Shown here piece after piece: positions 1 through 8,243 of a DNA stretch of 35,536 nucleotides (positions are counted from its first letter, which is position 1; every line of letters starts with the position of its first letter). The translations under genes and the position numbers were made by a program. Origin of the DNA: Gp13-AA77 sp036521995 (GTDB taxonomy: Bacteria; Acidobacteriota; Terriglobia; UBA7540); NCBI GenBank assembly GCA_036521995.1, contig DATDGR010000119.1:1-35536 (forward strand), given 5' to 3'. The notes beneath the pieces are model-generated. The model did not search any database, was not told the origin of the DNA, and worked only from the letters and a program-made list of their open reading frames with translations.

Positions 1-1
1 G

Positions 2-1612
2 CGCTCGACGACGGCTGACGATCAGGGCCGCTACCAGATTCATGGACTGCAGCCGGGGCAGTTCGAGATTCGAGCGGCAAAACAAGGGTTCTCCGAACAA
101 ACACGCACGGGAATCAGCTTGGCGGTTGGCCAGGGCGCGACGGTCGACGTTAAGATGCAGCCGAAGGCCCCCGACGCCTGCGCCAGCGGCCACGAGTTCG
201 CCGCCACCGATTGCGCGCTGACCTGGCACGGCGTCACGCTGTTCGGTGCGTATGACGTCGGCCTGGGCTGGGTCAGCCACGGCTTACCGGTAAACGGCTA
301 TAACTACGAAGGCGAATCTCTGGTGAACCGAAATGGCAATCACTCTCGATTCCTCGTCGCGCCGAACGACCTGCAGCAGACGGGTCTGGGCGTCAGGGGC
401 AAGGAAGAGTTCATGCCTGGCTGGTCCGTTGTGTTCAACGCTTCAACTGGCGTCAATCCGCAGTCCGGCCTGCTCGCCAACGCGTCGGCCACCATGACCA
501 TCAACAACGGCCTTCCCAGGAGCAGCTATTCGTTCGCCATCGACGGCGCGCGCGCGGGCCAACCCTTCAATGACGAATCCTATGTCGGTATATCGTCTGC
601 GCATTTCGGCACGCTGACCTTCGGTCGTCAGCGCGCTCTCGGCACCGATGCGATGCTCCTTTACGATCCGGCCGGAGGTGGCTATGCCTTTTCGTACATC
701 GGATATAACGGCACGATGGCCGGCGGTGGCGACACCGATGACAGCCGTTGGGACGATGCCCTGAAGTATCGCCTCACCTATGGCCCGGTCCATTTCGGCG
801 CGATGTATAAATTCGCCAATGGGTCTGGCGGCTGCTACTCGGCCTCCGCAACCTGGACTGCCGCCACATGTACGCCGGAATCGGCGCACAACAACGCCTA
901 TGGATTCGACGTCGGCGGAGGCTACGGCAAGTTCTCCGCCGACGTCGTCTTCCAACATTACAACCAGGCGATCAGCGTATTGAACCCCTTGCTGGGGCCC
1001 CAGAGTCCGACGCAGTCATATCAGTCGACCACGAACAGCATCAATACAAACCCCATCACCGGGGGCAATCTGATCGACACGAACGACACCGTCTATGGCA
1101 TCGTGACCGACAACAGCGCCATTATGGGCGCTGTCAAGTATACGTGGGACCCGCTCAAGTTCTTTGCCGGCTACGAATACATCTGGCAGAATAACCCGAC
1201 GGACCCCTTGGGCGTTGGCGCCACGGACCAGGGCGGTTATATCATGAGCGGAGTCGAAGACAACAATCTTGATTCTGAAAAGTTGGTGCAGATCTGGTGG
1301 ACGGGCGTGAAGTACACCTACCGCAGCAAAACCGACTTCACTTTGTCCTGGTATCAACAGCGGCAGAACGACTTCCGTGTTCCGCCGACCTGCTCGCCCG
1401 AAGCCGGTTTTCGCAGTTCCTGCTCGGGCACCCTCAATGAGGTGTCGCTCTATGCGGATCATCACTTCACCAAGCGTTTCGACGCTTTTGCCGGAATTGC
1501 GTATTCCTACGTGAGCGGCGGTCTGGCCATCGCCATTCCTCATGGCCCCGGCGTCCCCTATAACTACGACAACAACCTTGCTCCGACAGTCGGTGGTCGT
1601 TTCACCTTCTGA
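2..1612 (+). CDS. Outer-membrane porin with N-terminal carboxypeptidase-regulatory-like domain (5' partial)
   Basis: The frame is open from the left edge, so the true start lies outside the window; 536 residues are visible. The TTG at 119 is in frame but internal. The first ~50 residues (DDQGRYQIHGLQPGQFEIRA) match the end of a carboxypeptidase-D-regulatory beta-sandwich, the domain found at the N-terminus of many Acidobacteriota TonB-dependent receptors. The remainder resembles Gram-negative general porins (Porin_4 type): an early strand GVTLFGAYDVGLGW, a SRFLVAPNDLQQTGLGVRGKEEF segment typical of the first hairpins, alternating aromatic strands, and a terminal Phe (GGRFTF), the usual barrel C-terminal signature. 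It probably forms a diffusion channel. A short TonB-receptor relative is the alternative, but no plug domain is seen. The porin call is fairly secure; the substrate is unknown. Confidence 0.8.
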   Translation, partial: RSTTADDQGRYQIHGLQPGQFEIRAAKQGFSEQTRTGISLAVGQGATVDVKMQPKAPDACASGHEFAATDCALTWHGVTLFGAYDVGLGWVSHGLPVNGYNYEGESLVNRNGNHSRFLVAPNDLQQTGLGVRGKEEFMPGWSVVFNASTGVNPQSGLLANASATMTINNGLPRSSYSFAIDGARAGQPFNDESYVGISSAHFGTLTFGRQRALGTDAMLLYDPAGGGYAFSYIGYNGTMAGGGDTDDSRWDDALKYRLTYGPVHFGAMYKFANGSGGCYSASATWTAATCTPESAHNNAYGFDVGGGYGKFSADVVFQHYNQAISVLNPLLGPQSPTQSYQSTTNSINTNPITGGNLIDTNDTVYGIVTDNSAIMGAVKYTWDPLKFFAGYEYIWQNNPTDPLGVGATDQGGYIMSGVEDNNLDSEKLVQIWWTGVKYTYRSKTDFTLSWYQQRQNDFRVPPTCSPEAGFRSSCSGTLNEVSLYADHHFTKRFDAFAGIAYSYVSGGLAIAIPHGPGVPYNYDNNLAPTVGGRFTF

Positions 1613-1762
1613 GCGCTTTCTGATCGTGCGTGGACACCCTTTTGCAGTCTCCATTTCAGCGCCTTCACCCGCCGCCACATCGGCGCCGCGCGCACGGGCG
1701 ACGCATCGCCGGCCGCCATCCAATGTCAGAAATTGACCGCGAGAACTTGGGTGTCCATTCCC

Positions 1763-2104
1763 GGGTGGCGATGACATCGCTTCTTATGTCGTCGCCAGGC
1801 CCGCGAGCCAAAGCCAAACGGGGCACGTGCCACCACGACGGCCTCACTCTTATGGCCACAATCACCTTCACGACCCGACTGCGAACGTCTACCGGCTCGC
1901 TCGCATTTTGGGCTCTGACCGATTCAAACTTCCAGGCACCACAACTCCATGAAACGCGGCCCTGTGAGCCAGCCGGGCGATTGGCCGGGTCGAAGCTGGC
2001 GTTTCTATTATCGGGAAAGCAGCTCGATTTTGGCGATGGACCCTGTGGCTCGAGATGGGGAAAAGAAAAGGGCCGACGACATAAAAGCGATGTCGTCGCC
2101 ACCC
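1763..2104. repeat. 342-bp non-coding stretch bounded by 34-bp inverted repeats (MITE-like)
   Basis: The 520-bp gap between the porin and the permease holds no convincing gene. It contains two 34-bp sequences in opposite orientation, at 1763-1796 (beginning GGGTGGCGATGACATCGC) and 2071-2104 (reverse complement beginning GGGTGGCGACGACATCGC). They differ by one substitution and two small indels. Each is itself a palindrome able to form a stem (1767-1777 with 1786-1796, one G-T pair; 2074-2082 with 2090-2098). Terminal inverted repeats on a short non-coding interior suggest a miniature transposable element or paired REP-like repeats. I see no clear target-site duplication. Confidence 0.5.
2060..2098 (-). 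terminator. Rho-independent terminator of the ADOP gene
   Basis: On the minus strand, 35 bases after the permease stop, a perfect 9-bp stem (2098-2090 with 2082-2074, 7-base loop) is followed by GGCCCTTTTCTTTT. This is the expected layout of an intrinsic terminator. The same bases form one arm of the inverted-repeat pair described for 1763-2104. Confidence 0.55.
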
Positions 2105-2132
2105 ATGGTGGCCAGAGTTCGCGGTGACGGCG

Positions 2133-4829
2133 CTACTCCGATCGCAGAGCCGCCATGGGATCGATGCGAGAAGCCCGACGGGCCGGTAGCAGGGCTGCCG
2201 CGATGCTCAGCGCCAGCAGCGCGACGGCGACAGCAACGTACGTCGCGGCGTCCAGCGGCTTGACGCCGTACAAAAAGGCGCGAAGCAGACGTCCTGCTGC
2301 CAACGCTGCGAGCAAGCCAAGTGCGAGACCTGCCAGAGCCAATATCGAGCCCTGTCGCAAAATCATGCGTAGAATTGACCTGTTGGTGGCGCCCAGCGCC
2401 ATGCGAACGCCGATTTCACGCCGCCGTTGGCCGACCAACTGCGAGAGCACTCCATAGAGACCCGTCAGTACCATCAGGATTGCAACACCGGCGAAGGAGC
2501 CTGTCAGATACAGGCCCAGCCGCTGGTTGAACGTCGCATCGTCCAGGGCCACTTGGAGGGAGCGGAAGTGGTCGACTGCGTAACCGGGAGCCAATTGCCG
2601 AAAAATCTGGCGGATGGCATTCGTCAGCTCCTGATGGCCTCGAGTCCTGACGAAGTAGTTTGTACCGGATGCGAAGAAGAAGTAGCGCGGGTCGCTTGTT
2701 GGAACTTGCTGATAGGCTAGCAGCACCTCAGGATCCGGGGCTCGAGTCACGATGTGTTGTCGCGCGTCTCCCAATACGCCAACGATTGTGTAATTGTTTT
2801 TCATCGTCGGCGAGCTGTGCGCGGGATAGGCAATCTGTTCACCTATGGGATCTTGGCCGGGAGCGAGACGCCTTGCGAGGGTCTCATTCACCACAGCGAC
2901 CAACGGGCTTCCGGCGGTGTCTTCATCGGAGATCATCCGGCCCTTGATGAGGGGTACTCCCATGGCGCGAGCATAATCCGGCGATACGTAGCATATCTGG
3001 GCTGCGATCAACCCGTGCTGCTGGCTCTCAGGGACTCCAGGAGGACGAATCATGGCGAACCCAGTCTCGCCATCAAACGGCGTCCACGAGCCTAGGGCTA
3101 CATCCACAACGCCGGGCAGTTGACGAAGGCGGTCCAGAACCGGTTGATAAACTCGAGTTACAACTGACTGGGCTTGCGGAGCAGTTCCTGAGCTCCGGGC
3201 GGCAAGCCATCCGAAATATCCTGGCGCATTCGCGGGCGTAGCGGCAAAAGTGGTCACCTGCTGAAGATCGAAACCGAAGTGGATGTGTTCAAGGTTGTAA
3301 AGGGTGTGAAACATCAGTCCGGCTGAGACCAGCAGGACGGCCGAAAGGGCCACTTCGCCGGCCACCATCCATTGGCTCAGCCGCAATCGCTTTCTTCCTG
3401 TGATCGATCCTCCGGAAGCTTCCCGCAGCGCTTCCTCAGGAGCGCTGCGCGTCGCGAGGAGCGCAGGAGCCAGGGACGAGAGAATTGTTGCGATGGCCGC
3501 AATGACTGCCAGCATCGCGAACACCGGGACACGCAATTCGATCTCATCGGCACGGGGAATGAAGTTGGGCGGGAGGCGATGCACGGCGGCGAGCAAAACC
3601 GATGCAAATCCAAGACCGGTTACGGTTCCCGCGATCGCCAGGACGGCGCCTTCCGCCATCAACTGACTCACGAGCCGGCCCCGTCCTGCTCCGATCGCAG
3701 CCCGAACCGCCAACTCCTGGCGGCGCACTTGGTGACGGGCGAGTTGCAAATTCGACACGTTTACGCAGGCGATCAGCAGAACGAGAACGAGCGCGCCGGC
3801 CAGAGCTAGTAATGCCGGTCGCACCGCGCCGGTCATGACATCGCGGCAAGGCTCCACGATGAACTTGGCGCTTTTGGCGCATTCTTGATTTTGATTGCAG
3901 ACGTCCAGCGCGAAGGTGCCCAGTTCCGCCTGCGCGGCCTGCCGGGACACACCAGGTCTCAGGATTCCAGCTAGGTCAAAATCTTCGTCGGCGCGGCTTG
4001 GCAGCCATACACCCGAAGTGACGACCTCAGCTTGCAGGACTAACAGATCAAGCAAGCTGTCCGGGAGGACGCCCACCACCGTGTAGGGCGCGCCCCCGAT
4101 GCGAACTTGCCGTCTTAGAATTTGCGGGTCTGAACCAAAGTGATCACGCCAAAGTTTTGCGCTCAGCAGAACCACCGGCGCGGCGCCTGACTGGTAGTCC
4201 TTGCTATCGAAGGCTCGGCCCAACACGGGATGGACGGCCAGCCCATCCAAGCCACTGGGTGTAATGGTCGCCCTGCCAACTTTCTGACCACCCTGCGGGG
4301 TCTGAATAACTGTCCAGTCCCAAGCGCCGATGCCTATGATGTCTTCAAATGAAAGAGAGCGAGTGCGTAATTCACGATAGGTCGACCACGACACGGGGTT
4401 CTGATCGGGATCTCCGAAGTGGGAATCGAGATAACCTATTTTTATTGAGACCAAGCGCTTGGCATCGCGAAACGGCAGAGGTTGAATGAGAACGCTGTCA
4501 ATCACCGTGAACATGGCCGTGTTGGCGCCGATTCCGAGCGCCAGCATAATGATGGCCAGCGCCGCAAAGCTGGAATTCTTACGCAACTGGCGCAAAGTGT
4601 AGCGGACGTCCTGAAGCAGGCGTTCGGCCCAGCCCCATCCCCACATTTCGCGCGTGACCTCTTTCACCAACAATGCGTTCCCGAACTCGCGCTGGACGGC
4701 TTGTCGTGCTTCATCGCCGCTTTCGCCGGATTCCATCCGGTCGCGAGCAGCCATCTCCAGGTGACTCCGGATTTCCTCTTCGAGCTCACGCTCACGCCGG
4801 CGGCGGAAAATCCAATCGAGAAGGCTCAT
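2133..4829 (-). CDS. ADOP-family ABC transporter permease (MacB/FtsX type)
   Basis: This 898-residue membrane protein has the full architecture of the acidobacterial duplicated orphan permeases. A cytoplasmic prefix (residues 1-80, RRRRERELEEEIRSHLE) is followed by TM1 with the LALGIGANTAMFTVID motif (about 87-110) and a MacB-like periplasmic domain. A central FtsX domain follows (LIACVNVSNLQLARHQVRRQ), then a second TM/periplasmic unit starting near WMVAGEVALSAVLLVSAGL. The C-terminal FtsX domain has GQRRREIGVRMALGATNRS and ends PARRASRIDPMAALRSE. Two fused permease halves without an adjacent ATPase are normal for the family ('orphan'). The role is thought to be export or envelope mechanotransmission, substrate unknown. 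Its ATG overlaps the PadR stop by 4 bp, so the two are translationally coupled. It appears intact. Confidence 0.93.
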   Translation of the reverse strand: MSLLDWIFRRRRERELEEEIRSHLEMAARDRMESGESGDEARQAVQREFGNALLVKEVTREMWGWGWAERLLQDVRYTLRQLRKNSSFAALAIIMLALGIGANTAMFTVIDSVLIQPLPFRDAKRLVSIKIGYLDSHFGDPDQNPVSWSTYRELRTRSLSFEDIIGIGAWDWTVIQTPQGGQKVGRATITPSGLDGLAVHPVLGRAFDSKDYQSGAAPVVLLSAKLWRDHFGSDPQILRRQVRIGGAPYTVVGVLPDSLLDLLVLQAEVVTSGVWLPSRADEDFDLAGILRPGVSRQAAQAELGTFALDVCNQNQECAKSAKFIVEPCRDVMTGAVRPALLALAGALVLVLLIACVNVSNLQLARHQVRRQELAVRAAIGAGRGRLVSQLMAEGAVLAIAGTVTGLGFASVLLAAVHRLPPNFIPRADEIELRVPVFAMLAVIAAIATILSSLAPALLATRSAPEEALREASGGSITGRKRLRLSQWMVAGEVALSAVLLVSAGLMFHTLYNLEHIHFGFDLQQVTTFAATPANAPGYFGWLAARSSGTAPQAQSVVTRVYQPVLDRLRQLPGVVDVALGSWTPFDGETGFAMIRPPGVPESQQHGLIAAQICYVSPDYARAMGVPLIKGRMISDEDTAGSPLVAVVNETLARRLAPGQDPIGEQIAYPAHSSPTMKNNYTIVGVLGDARQHIVTRAPDPEVLLAYQQVPTSDPRYFFFASGTNYFVRTRGHQELTNAIRQIFRQLAPGYAVDHFRSLQVALDDATFNQRLGLYLTGSFAGVAILMVLTGLYGVLSQLVGQRRREIGVRMALGATNRSILRMILRQGSILALAGLALGLLAALAAGRLLRAFLYGVKPLDAATYVAVAVALLALSIAAALLPARRASRIDPMAALRSE

Positions 4830-5188
4830 AGCGGTTCCTCGCTCTTGGCAGGGTTCAGAACGCCCCCGATCGCAGTGACGAACTGCTGCCAGCGGCGACG
4901 TTCTGAAAGCAATTGCTTCCTTCCCGAAGACGTAAGCCGGTAGTACTTCGCCCGCTGATTGGATTCGGTCTTACGCCATTCCGACTCCAGCCAACCCTGG
5001 CGTTCGAGGCGGTGAAGGGCCGGGTAGAGCGAACCGGTTTCCACTTGAAATGTGTCACGGGAACACGCCCGGATGGCATGGCCGATGGCGTAACCGTGCT
5101 GCGGGCCCCATTGCAGGGTCTGGAGAATGAGCATGTCCAGCGTGCCCTGCATCAGTTCGATCCGATTCTGATAGCGCTCTCTATTCAC
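4826..5188 (-). CDS. PadR-family transcriptional regulator (acidobacterial type)
   Basis: This is a small winged-helix repressor. The family signature MQGTLDMLILQTLQWGPQHGY is followed by the recognition segment VETGSLYPALHRLERQGW and the wing sequence RAKYYRLTSSGRKQL. PadR regulators of this subfamily sit directly upstream of ADOP permeases, and here they overlap by 4 bp. I chose GTG at 5188 (120 aa) because the EL dipeptide preceding MQGT is conserved in relatives. ATG at 5152 is the alternative and gives a more normal 5' leader relative to the predicted promoter. The frame stays open to TTG 5251, but that extension runs through the promoter and is unlikely to be translated. Binding at 5197-5209 would make it autoregulatory. 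Confidence 0.9.
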   Translation of the reverse strand: MNRERYQNRIELMQGTLDMLILQTLQWGPQHGYAIGHAIRACSRDTFQVETGSLYPALHRLERQGWLESEWRKTESNQRAKYYRLTSSGRKQLLSERRRWQQFVTAIGGVLNPAKSEEPL

Positions 5189-5196
5189 CCTAGGCC

Positions 5197-5231
5197 GTAG
5201 ACATTCTACATCCTGGGCTGGACCGCGTCTA
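5197..5231 (-). promoter_or_regulatory. PadR/ADOP promoter with overlapping palindromic operator
   Basis: On the minus strand, -35 TAGACG (5231-5226), a 17-bp spacer and -10 TAGAAT (5208-5203) form a good sigma-70 promoter. The -10 box is embedded in a perfect palindrome GTAGA-CAT-TCTAC (5197-5209, plus-strand reading), and a GTAGAC half-site lies over the -35 region. A repressor bound there would block polymerase. Autoregulation by the adjacent PadR is inferred. The predicted start near 5196 leaves only about 8 nt before GTG 5188. Confidence 0.55.
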
Positions 5232-5372
5232 CGTTTTGATTGACCAAGCAACGAGGATTAGAGGAGGACGAGAAAATGCATGCTCCAAACTGAAGAGATT
5301 GAGCGGACCGTAATCGAGATCGATGATGTCGACGGCTGGAACGCCGAGATCGAGAAACGGGATGTGGTTTGT
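5229..5372 (-). pseudogene. C-terminal fragment of an M28-family metallopeptidase
   Basis: In a frame different from the neighbouring transposase, residues encoded at 5369-5298 read NHIPFLDLGVPAVDIIDLDY. This closely resembles the conserved (D)HIPFL..G(I/V)PAVDLID motif of M28 zinc aminopeptidases and glutaminyl-cyclase-like proteins. It is then followed by unrelated sequence to a stop at 5229. The usual downstream W-HT..DT motif is missing. Only about 24 residues are recognisable, so this is a gene scar lying between an IS fragment and the PadR promoter. Confidence 0.55.
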
Positions 5373-5655
5373 TGGTTGGCTTCAGATGCGGCCGGGTTCG
5401 CTCCTCTAGTTCCGGTGCGTAGCGCTGAACCCATCGCCAGACCGTCGTGTGGTCGATCTCCAAGCCTCGCTCGACCAACAGTTCCTGGACCTCACGATAC
5501 GAAAGGGAGTAGCAAAGATACCAGCGAACGGCACAAAGAATGACCTTGGGTGTGAAGTGCCGCCACTTGAAGATCGCCGAGGGCTGCGGGTTAGCCATGA
5601 TCGGTCAAGCATAACAATGCAGCCTCCCAGCAGGGTTTTTTGCAACACATTTTAA
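5371..5655 (-). mobile_element. IS6-family insertion sequence fragment with truncated transposase
   Basis: A transposase begins at ATG 5598 and matches IS6/IS240-type enzymes for 76 residues: FKWRHFTPKVILCAVRWYL, SLSYREVQELLVERGLEIDH, TTVWRWVQRYAPELEERTRP, HLKPTN. The similarity ends at 5371, where the catalytic DDE domain should begin; after that the reading frame runs out of frame through an M28 gene fragment to 5206. Upstream, TGTTGCAAAAAACC on the minus strand near 5648-5634 resembles the IS6 terminal repeat, marking the intact end at about 5655. The other end and the whole catalytic domain are lost, so the element cannot transpose itself. Confidence 0.75.
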
Positions 5656-5811
5656 GAACGTGCGCCTAAGTCCGGGTCAAGTCAAGGAGGGTTGCAACTC
5701 TCCGAGCAGGCAAAATCCCGCGGCTGACCTTCCGCCAATTCCGTCCTCAGCGCCCCATAGGATCAATCGAAGCCGCCAATCAGAGGGGTTGCAGTCGTCG
5801 TTTCGTCTTCA

Positions 5812-6897
5812 TCATCTAGCGTTTGTCTTTCTCCAATCTTCCCAATCCTTCGTTGTGGCCTTGACCATCGCCGCTGCCGCCTGATGCAGCCAGCTCCCGC
5901 TCCGCCTCTTCAGATCGGGAAGCAATGTCTTGACCGCTCGGCTGCGGGCCAGGTGAATGTTGGCCGTTTCATGTCCCATCTCGAGCAGCAGGCGGGACTC
6001 GTCCCGCTCTTTCGGCAGCGAGGCCAGTTCAACTCGCGAGCAGTCCGGAGCCAGGCGACGCACGATCCAGCGGCCCTGGAGATGGACAAAGGGATCGGGC
6101 GAGCGCACAGAATTAGCCAGCAGTTCCTCGCAGAGAATGCCCTTTGAGCTTGCTGGCCGGAGCGCCCAGAGATAAGCAGAGGGAGCCAGCGCCTTGGCCT
6201 CGCGCGCGACCTTGCCGCCGCGCCAGTCTGCCAGCGCCACGTAGCGCTGGCGCCCGAGGCTCCCGAGTCCCGCGACGCGGTGCGCCAGGCGATAACGCAA
6301 GCCCTTCTCGGGCATCAACCGTTGCAGGGCGCGGACTGCGCTCCTCGGAACCTTGCCCTCGAAGGTTGAGAGGGCGTCCATCTTTTGCCAGTAGCGGGCC
6401 GGATCACGCAAGTCACTCATCGCAAGCTGCCGAAGCCACTGGTGGTGCTCTCCGAGCACAATGGGCGCTCCCCCTTTCTCAAGTCCATCCCGATAGCCCG
6501 TCAGAATCGATTCACACGCGTCTTTGACGTCCATGGTGAGGTGGTTCGCGGCGATGGCGAGGTGAGCGCTCGTGGCCAGGCGCACCAGGTCGATGGTGTA
6601 GGGCATCGAGCAGACCTCGTCGAAATCGTTCACGCCCCACACCAGGCGTCCTTCAATGTCCCGCCAGGTGCCAAAATTCTCAACATGGAGATCACCGACG
6701 GCCAGCACCACGGGCGCGCGGGCCAAGTCAGGACAGACCTTGGGCCAGAGCTGACACCACCGATAGAAGGTGGCCCGCAGGAAGCTGAAAATATCAGCCG
6801 CCATCGCTTGATGCTTGAGCTCAAGATCGGCCTTGACAAGAGGCATCCGGCGGCCGAGCCAGCTCTCATACTTCTCGGTAGCTTTCTTGATTTTCAT
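5812..6897 (-). CDS. DUF2252 family protein
   Basis: This 361-residue protein (from ATG 6897) matches the DUF2252 family of uncharacterised bacterial proteins. The hallmark VVLAVGDLHVENFGTWRD is followed by VWGVNDFDEVCSMPYTIDL, and this arrangement of catalytic-loop-like HxxNF and ND(F)DE motifs recalls aminoglycoside phosphotransferase/kinase-like folds. Later landmarks include DLRDPARYWQKMDAL and RWIVRRLAPDCSRVEL. No signal peptide is evident, so it is probably cytoplasmic. The frame is open up to GTG 6975 (26 extra residues), but MKIKKATEKYESWLG gives a more natural start. It is flanked by the IS6 scar downstream and a divergent zinc-ribbon gene, so context gives no function. The substrate is unknown. 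Confidence 0.8.
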   Translation of the reverse strand: MKIKKATEKYESWLGRRMPLVKADLELKHQAMAADIFSFLRATFYRWCQLWPKVCPDLARAPVVLAVGDLHVENFGTWRDIEGRLVWGVNDFDEVCSMPYTIDLVRLATSAHLAIAANHLTMDVKDACESILTGYRDGLEKGGAPIVLGEHHQWLRQLAMSDLRDPARYWQKMDALSTFEGKVPRSAVRALQRLMPEKGLRYRLAHRVAGLGSLGRQRYVALADWRGGKVAREAKALAPSAYLWALRPASSKGILCEELLANSVRSPDPFVHLQGRWIVRRLAPDCSRVELASLPKERDESRLLLEMGHETANIHLARSRAVKTLLPDLKRRSGSWLHQAAAAMVKATTKDWEDWRKTNAR

Positions 6898-6994
6898 CTT
6901 GCGCTCGAGCAGCCCGATCCCTGCGCTTCCGGCCGAATAGAAGGTGAGTCGGCTTGACAAGCCGGACGGCGCCACAGTGGCCGAGTTAACCTGT

Positions 6995-7010
6995 CAGACA
7001 ATAAGGTCTG
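6995..7010. promoter_or_regulatory. Inverted repeat in divergent intergenic region
   Basis: CAGAC-AATAAG-GTCTG lies between the divergent DUF2252 and zinc-ribbon genes, where an operator or a weak hairpin could act on either. Only 5 bp are paired, so this is tentative. Confidence 0.2.
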
Positions 7011-7055
7011 AGTCTCTTGTTACAGCTCAGTGAGGGTGTTAGCATTTTGTTGGTT

Positions 7056-7244
7056 ATGAAAAATCAAGTCTGTACTTTCTGCGGGTCCTCAAAGAGCACG
7101 CGGTCGCCGAGCGGCGAGCATCTCCTCTGCGTTAGCTGCCAGCATGTCATCGTCGTTAAGCCTGGCAGAAAGATGCCGAAGCGCCCGATCGGCAGTGGAC
7201 GCGGTCGTTCAAAGTCGGTGACAGCGTCGCAATCAAACGCGTAG
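7056..7244 (+). CDS. Small zinc-ribbon protein
   Basis: This 62-residue hypothetical protein has two CxxC knuckles (C6-T-F-C9 and C25-V-S-C28) separated by 15 residues, the spacing of a single zinc ribbon. They are followed by a strongly basic tail (KPGRKMPKRPIGSGRGRSK), suggesting nucleic-acid or ribosome binding. The frame is open to TTG 7017. I chose ATG 7056, but TTG 7047, about 11 nt after a GAGG, is an alternative. It diverges from the DUF2252 gene and converges on the sugar isomerase. The paired cysteines support a real gene despite its size; the function is unknown. Confidence 0.5.
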   Translation: MKNQVCTFCGSSKSTRSPSGEHLLCVSCQHVIVVKPGRKMPKRPIGSGRGRSKSVTASQSNA

Positions 7245-7331
7245 GTCTCGCTACAAACCAAGCTCGGCAGTTCGGCGCGGGAGGAAATGCCTCTCACGCC
7301 GGGCGGCGCAGGAGTGTAACCCCTTCCGGGG

Positions 7332-8243
7332 TCAAGATGGGCGTCCACCGGCCTCGAGCGCCATCTCTCGCGCTGTCTTAAGGTTTTGCACTGGCTCGCC
7401 CGTGGGCAGGAATTCCATCGCCACGTAACGGTCGTAGCCTAATTGCCCAAGCTTCTTGTAGATATTCGTGTAGTTGATCTCGCCCGTGCCCGGTTCATGT
7501 CTTCCCGGTACGTCGGCGATATGGAACAGATCAACCAGAGCGATGTTCTTCTCCATCTTTTCAATCAGGTTTCCCTCTGAAATCTGCTCGTGAAAGAAGT
7601 CGTATAGGAATCTCACCTGAGGGTGATTGACCTCCTTGATCACCTCAAACCCCTCGGCAACTGAGGTCAGAAAGTACTTTGGGTTCTCCTCAGGGTCGAT
7701 GTTCTCTAGCAGGACTTTCGCCGGCCTGCCTTGAACCAGCTCCGCGGCTCTTTTCAGGCCTTCAACACAGCTAGCGTGCATCGCTTCGTGGCTGAGGCCC
7801 GGAACCTTGTTTCCCGACAGCACAATCAAGGCCGGGCATTCGAGCTTCTCCATGGTGATCAGCAGATCCTTGACCTCGGCGAGGAAGGCCTCTCGATCCC
7901 CCGGATTCGTGAGACTGCGCTCCACACCCGAGGTGGCATCGAAGCTGATCCCCAGCTCTTGACGCCTCTTGGCCACGTTCTTGTAGTCCTGTTCCGACCA
8001 CTTCTTGAATTCGCCTACCAGTTCCACGTTGGTGTACCCCGCGCTGGCCACCTTCTCCAGGCGCTGCTCGAACGGCAGGTTGCGAAACACGGTCCAGAGC
8101 ATCACCGACAACTTGAAGGGAGCACTCGAGCCAGCTTTGGACGGCACGCCCGGCGACGCCGCACCGGCCTGGGCGCCGTTTTCGAGAGCCCTCGCGCCCA
8201 GCGCTCCCAGTGCCAGGTTTCGGGTGAAATGGCGACGGTCCAT
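7332..8243 (-). CDS. Sugar phosphate isomerase/epimerase, hydroxypyruvate-isomerase-like TIM barrel (exported)
   Basis: This 303-residue AP-endonuclease-2-type TIM barrel has an N-terminal twin-arginine-like leader (MDRRHFTRNLALGALGARAL), suggesting Tat export after folding. The barrel starts near residue 43 (FKLSVMLWTVFRNLPFEQRL). Metal-site segments are recognisable: VLLENIDPEENP, FLYDFFHEQISEGNLIEKME, DLFHIADVPGRHEPGTGEIN and YVAMEFLPTGEP. The last three closely follow hydroxypyruvate isomerase. The TGATG overlap with the upstream GMC oxidoreductase indicates one transcript. Oxidoreductase plus isomerase pairs are common in periplasmic 3-keto-sugar metabolism, so the true substrate may be an oxidised sugar rather than hydroxypyruvate; that is inference. 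A short CCCC-TTCC-GGGG hairpin sits just after the stop. Confidence 0.85.
   Translation of the reverse strand: MDRRHFTRNLALGALGARALENGAQAGAASPGVPSKAGSSAPFKLSVMLWTVFRNLPFEQRLEKVASAGYTNVELVGEFKKWSEQDYKNVAKRRQELGISFDATSGVERSLTNPGDREAFLAEVKDLLITMEKLECPALIVLSGNKVPGLSHEAMHASCVEGLKRAAELVQGRPAKVLLENIDPEENPKYFLTSVAEGFEVIKEVNHPQVRFLYDFFHEQISEGNLIEKMEKNIALVDLFHIADVPGRHEPGTGEINYTNIYKKLGQLGYDRYVAMEFLPTGEPVQNLKTAREMALEAGGRPS

Noticed and set aside
1630..2127. 165-residue plus-strand frame in the porin-permease gap
   Set aside because: It crosses both inverted repeats, has erratic composition and no ribosome-binding site; I treat the region as non-coding.
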